This document shows positions 27,514 to 29,004 of a DNA stretch of 29,004 nt, piece after piece. Every line of letters starts with the position of its first letter. The stretch's first letter is position 1. The stretch comes from a virus. Under the pieces are notes generated by a model. The model did no database searches. It was not told where the DNA came from and saw only the letters and a list, made by a program, of their open reading frames with translations. Location of the stretch: the IMG/VR virus record IMGVR_UViG_3300022074_000272, positions 1-29,004 of that record; one strand, 5' to 3'. The position numbers and the translations under genes were made by a program.

Positions 27514-27922
27514 GAATGGCGTAGCGAAGGAATTAAGATCTTATGCTGGGTCACTATTTATATTTTTATTCGTAATTGGTATTATAATTACTTTATTACA
27601 GTTTCCTGTATTGGATGCAAATAAAGAGGTTGTGATGATGTTAATCGGAACAATTGCGGCATCAATTCCGGTTATCATATCCAGTATTACTGGAACCAAG
27701 CCGGATGATGTTACAGCACTTAAAAATGAAGTTGAAAAGAAACAACATTCAATAGATATGCTTGTAAAAGCAAAAGATAATTTAGAAAAAATGGTTATTG
27801 ATTTGCAAAAACAAATGCTTGAAAATCAAGATGCAGTTATGGATAAAATAATATTAAAGGCTGCTATGGATTTTGACGATATACAATACGCTAAAAAACA
27901 TATAAAAGATATAAATGAATAA
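27500..27922 (+). CDS. Membrane protein with coiled coil, possible lysis or envelope protein
   Basis: A 140-residue protein starting inside the previous gene in another frame. It has two likely membrane helices (about 17-36 and 43-63) separated by a short polar turn, then a charged coiled coil at about 70-115 (E-V-E-K-K-Q-H-S-I-D-M-L) and an acidic/basic tail. Two-helix proteins with a soluble coil occur among holins and other phage envelope proteins. No lipobox or signal-peptidase site is obvious, so it is not a clear spanin. It is the last rightward gene: the stop runs straight into the terminator. Confidence 0.72.
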   Translation: MALPKNGVAKELRSYAGSLFIFLFVIGIIITLLQFPVLDANKEVVMMLIGTIAASIPVIISSITGTKPDDVTALKNEVEKKQHSIDMLVKAKDNLEKMVIDLQKQMLENQDAVMDKIILKAAMDFDDIQYAKKHIKDINE

Positions 27923-27950
27923 AAAAAGGGGCCGCAAAGCCCCTTTAATT
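27921..27950. terminator. Bidirectional intrinsic terminator between convergent modules
   Basis: AAAGGGGC (27925-27932) pairs with GCCCCTTT (27939-27946) around the loop CGCAAA. On the minus strand the stem is followed by a run of seven T, so it is a strong terminator for the leftward nrdA transcript. On the plus strand the stem ends in TTTAATTGTTT, giving a weaker one for the late transcript. It fits exactly between the stop codons of the two converging genes. Confidence 0.88.
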
Positions 27951-27952
27951 GT

Positions 27953-28150
27953 TTAAAATATTAACCCTATTAGTATACCTACTATAGGACCAATAACCGC
28001 CCAAGCTTCTAAGAACTTTATTTTTTTTAGTTCTTTTCCAGTAAAAACATTATCTGAAGTATCAAGAATAGCATCACCTGCTTTCTTTTTTAATTCTTCT
28101 TCTAATTCTTTAATCTTAGCTTTAGCATCTGAAAATGTGAATTTTGCCAT
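27953..28150 (-). CDS. Small coiled-coil membrane protein, unknown
   Basis: A 65-residue leftward protein that follows nrdA with a 14-base gap, so it is the last gene of that transcript. Residues 5-25 form a charged coiled-coil-like helix (A-K-I-K-E-L-E-E-E-L-K-K-K). The end (about 49-65) is a hydrophobic, Gly-containing helix (A-V-I-G-P-I-V-G-I-L-I-G-L-I-F) that should insert in a membrane as a tail anchor. I recognise no family. Coding is supported by the tight fit between the nrdA stop and the terminator. Confidence 0.65.
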   Translation of the reverse strand: MAKFTFSDAKAKIKELEEELKKKAGDAILDTSDNVFTGKELKKIKFLEAWAVIGPIVGILIGLIF

Positions 28151-28164
28151 AATATTAAATTTAG

Positions 28165-29004
28165 TTATCCATCGCAGCTTAAACAGTTAGGATCCATAGC
28201 CGCTGCCGCTATATCTCCCCTCAACACGGATTCAGTTCTCATATAATATAAAGTTTTAATCCCGCGCTTCCATGCTTCCATATGAACTTGGTTGATCCAT
28301 CTTGGCGTTGCCTCTGACGGAAATGCTAAATTCAATGAAGCAGATTGATCTATGTAGTCTTGGCGTATTCCTGCCTGTCTTACAAGTTCAAGTTGATTTA
28401 TTTCTTTAAATGTTTTAAAAACATTCTTTATTGATTCCCCTTCTTCTTGGTTTAATCGTCCTCTTTCATCGTAAAACCATCCATCGAGCTGCTTAAGTCC
28501 TTGAACGGATCCACCATCTTCCAAAATTTTGTCCCAAGTTTCTTTGTTATCAATACCAATTTTTCTAAGTGCTTTTTTAAGTTCATTGTTTTTTCTTATA
28601 AATGTACCCTTAGCTGATTGTTCTGTAAATACATTAGCGGCCCACGGTTCAATACCCGCTGAAGTGTTACCAGCTAATTTACTATTAGATACAGTTGGGG
28701 CTGTTGCTCTTAAATGTGTGTTTCTAAATCCTGTTCCAACGCACCAAAGTGGTTCCCCGTATGTTTCCGCTAATGCTCTTGAAGCGCGTTCGGTTTCAAT
28801 TTTTATTTTTGAAAAGATTTCTCGCGTTTTGAATTGTGCTAATAAGCCTTCGAAAGCTATACCATTTTTCTGTAACAGGCTGTGCCATCCAAGGACACCA
28901 AGTCCAAGTGCCCTGCCTTTCTCCGCACTGCGTACAGAGTTCTCGAATCCTTTCATATTCTTTGCCCTCTGAATAAATTCTTCTAGCACACCGTCCAGGA
29001 ACCA
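28165..29004 (-). CDS. nrdA: Ribonucleotide reductase large subunit (class I NrdA), N-terminal part outside the window
   Basis: The C-terminal ~280 codons of the class I enzyme that reduces ribonucleoside diphosphates to deoxy forms for phage DNA synthesis. Evidence includes R-A-L-G-L-G-V-L-G-W-H-S-L-L-Q, N-T-H-L-R-A-T-A-P-T, then S-A-G-I-E-P-W-A-A-N-V-F, and the late S-A-S-L-N-L-A-F-P and R-G-I-K-T-L-Y-Y-M-R-T-E-S motifs. The end C-L-S-C-D-G carries the CxxC pair that reloads the active site from thioredoxin or glutaredoxin. The frame stays open to base 29004 (W-F-L-D-G precede the GTG at 28989), so that GTG is internal and the gene continues beyond the window. It is leftward, the start of an early/metabolic module. 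The small subunit gene nrdB is not seen here. Confidence 0.94.
   Translation of the reverse strand, partial: WFLDGVLEEFIQRAKNMKGFENSVRSAEKGRALGLGVLGWHSLLQKNGIAFEGLLAQFKTREIFSKIKIETERASRALAETYGEPLWCVGTGFRNTHLRATAPTVSNSKLAGNTSAGIEPWAANVFTEQSAKGTFIRKNNELKKALRKIGIDNKETWDKILEDGGSVQGLKQLDGWFYDERGRLNQEEGESIKNVFKTFKEINQLELVRQAGIRQDYIDQSASLNLAFPSEATPRWINQVHMEAWKRGIKTLYYMRTESVLRGDIAAAAMDPNCLSCDG

Noticed and set aside
28529-28972. A 147-codon rightward open frame opposite nrdA
   Set aside because: It is antisense to clear NrdA motifs and its hydrophobic composition is the usual mirror of that protein.
28165-28989. GTG at 28989 as the start of a short nrdA-like gene
   Set aside because: The frame continues upstream to the window edge with NrdA-like residues, and the known N-terminal and catalytic regions are missing, so the gene is cut by the window rather than truncated.

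Overview
This window is a packed segment of a tailed double-stranded DNA phage. The DNA is very A+T-rich. About 27.9 kb of rightward virion genes (TerL, portal, scaffold-like protein, major capsid protein, head-to-tail ring proteins, a giant tail/muzzle protein, internal and cargo proteins, then small basic and membrane proteins) face a leftward module. That module begins with the 3' end of a ribonucleotide reductase large subunit gene. The head and portal genes look podovirus-like. The muzzle N-terminus (an MNKDLDDRL...PNGEY...DALNV pattern) and the gene order resemble crAss-like phages and the related uncultured marine podovirus-like phages known from metagenomes. The rightward starts I checked have no Shine-Dalgarno sequence and sit behind A/T-only leaders, which is typical of phages of Bacteroidota. 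A marine flavobacterial host is my inference, not something I can prove here.

Layout: 2-2050 TerL (5' end outside the window); 2052-4472 portal; 4503-5744 acidic scaffold-like protein; 5763-7235 major capsid protein, followed by a terminator hairpin; 7312-8076 conserved protein of unknown role, followed by a second hairpin; 8132-8812 and 8816-9709 two connector/ring proteins; 9709-17742 a 2677-residue stabilisation/muzzle protein whose last ~1250 residues are an extra adhesin-like extension; 17745-18068, 18071-18748 and 18759-20186 small virion or internal proteins; 20197-26931 a 2244-residue cargo protein; 26931-27922 four very short or small genes that overlap stop-to-start (two basic proteins, two membrane proteins); 27921-27950 a terminator between the convergent modules; 27953-28150 a small membrane protein and 28165-29004 nrdA, both leftward. 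No stretch over about 80 bases lacks a gene apart from the terminators, and I see no tRNA, CRISPR array or insertion sequence.

How it works together: TerL pumps DNA through the portal into a capsid built from the 490-residue coat on the scaffold. The ring proteins and muzzle close the portal and form the short tail. The Gly/Gln-rich, 475-residue and 2244-residue proteins are probably packaged and ejected on infection. NrdA would supply dNTPs.

The most interesting object is the 2244-residue cargo protein. It carries a zincin-like HExxH motif and, separately, a PD-(D/E)XK nuclease-like domain. That domain sits in a 331-residue in-frame block bounded by near-identical direct repeats (17 of 18 bases, encoding SKASKGL twice). 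This looks like a recently inserted effector module within an injected phage protein.
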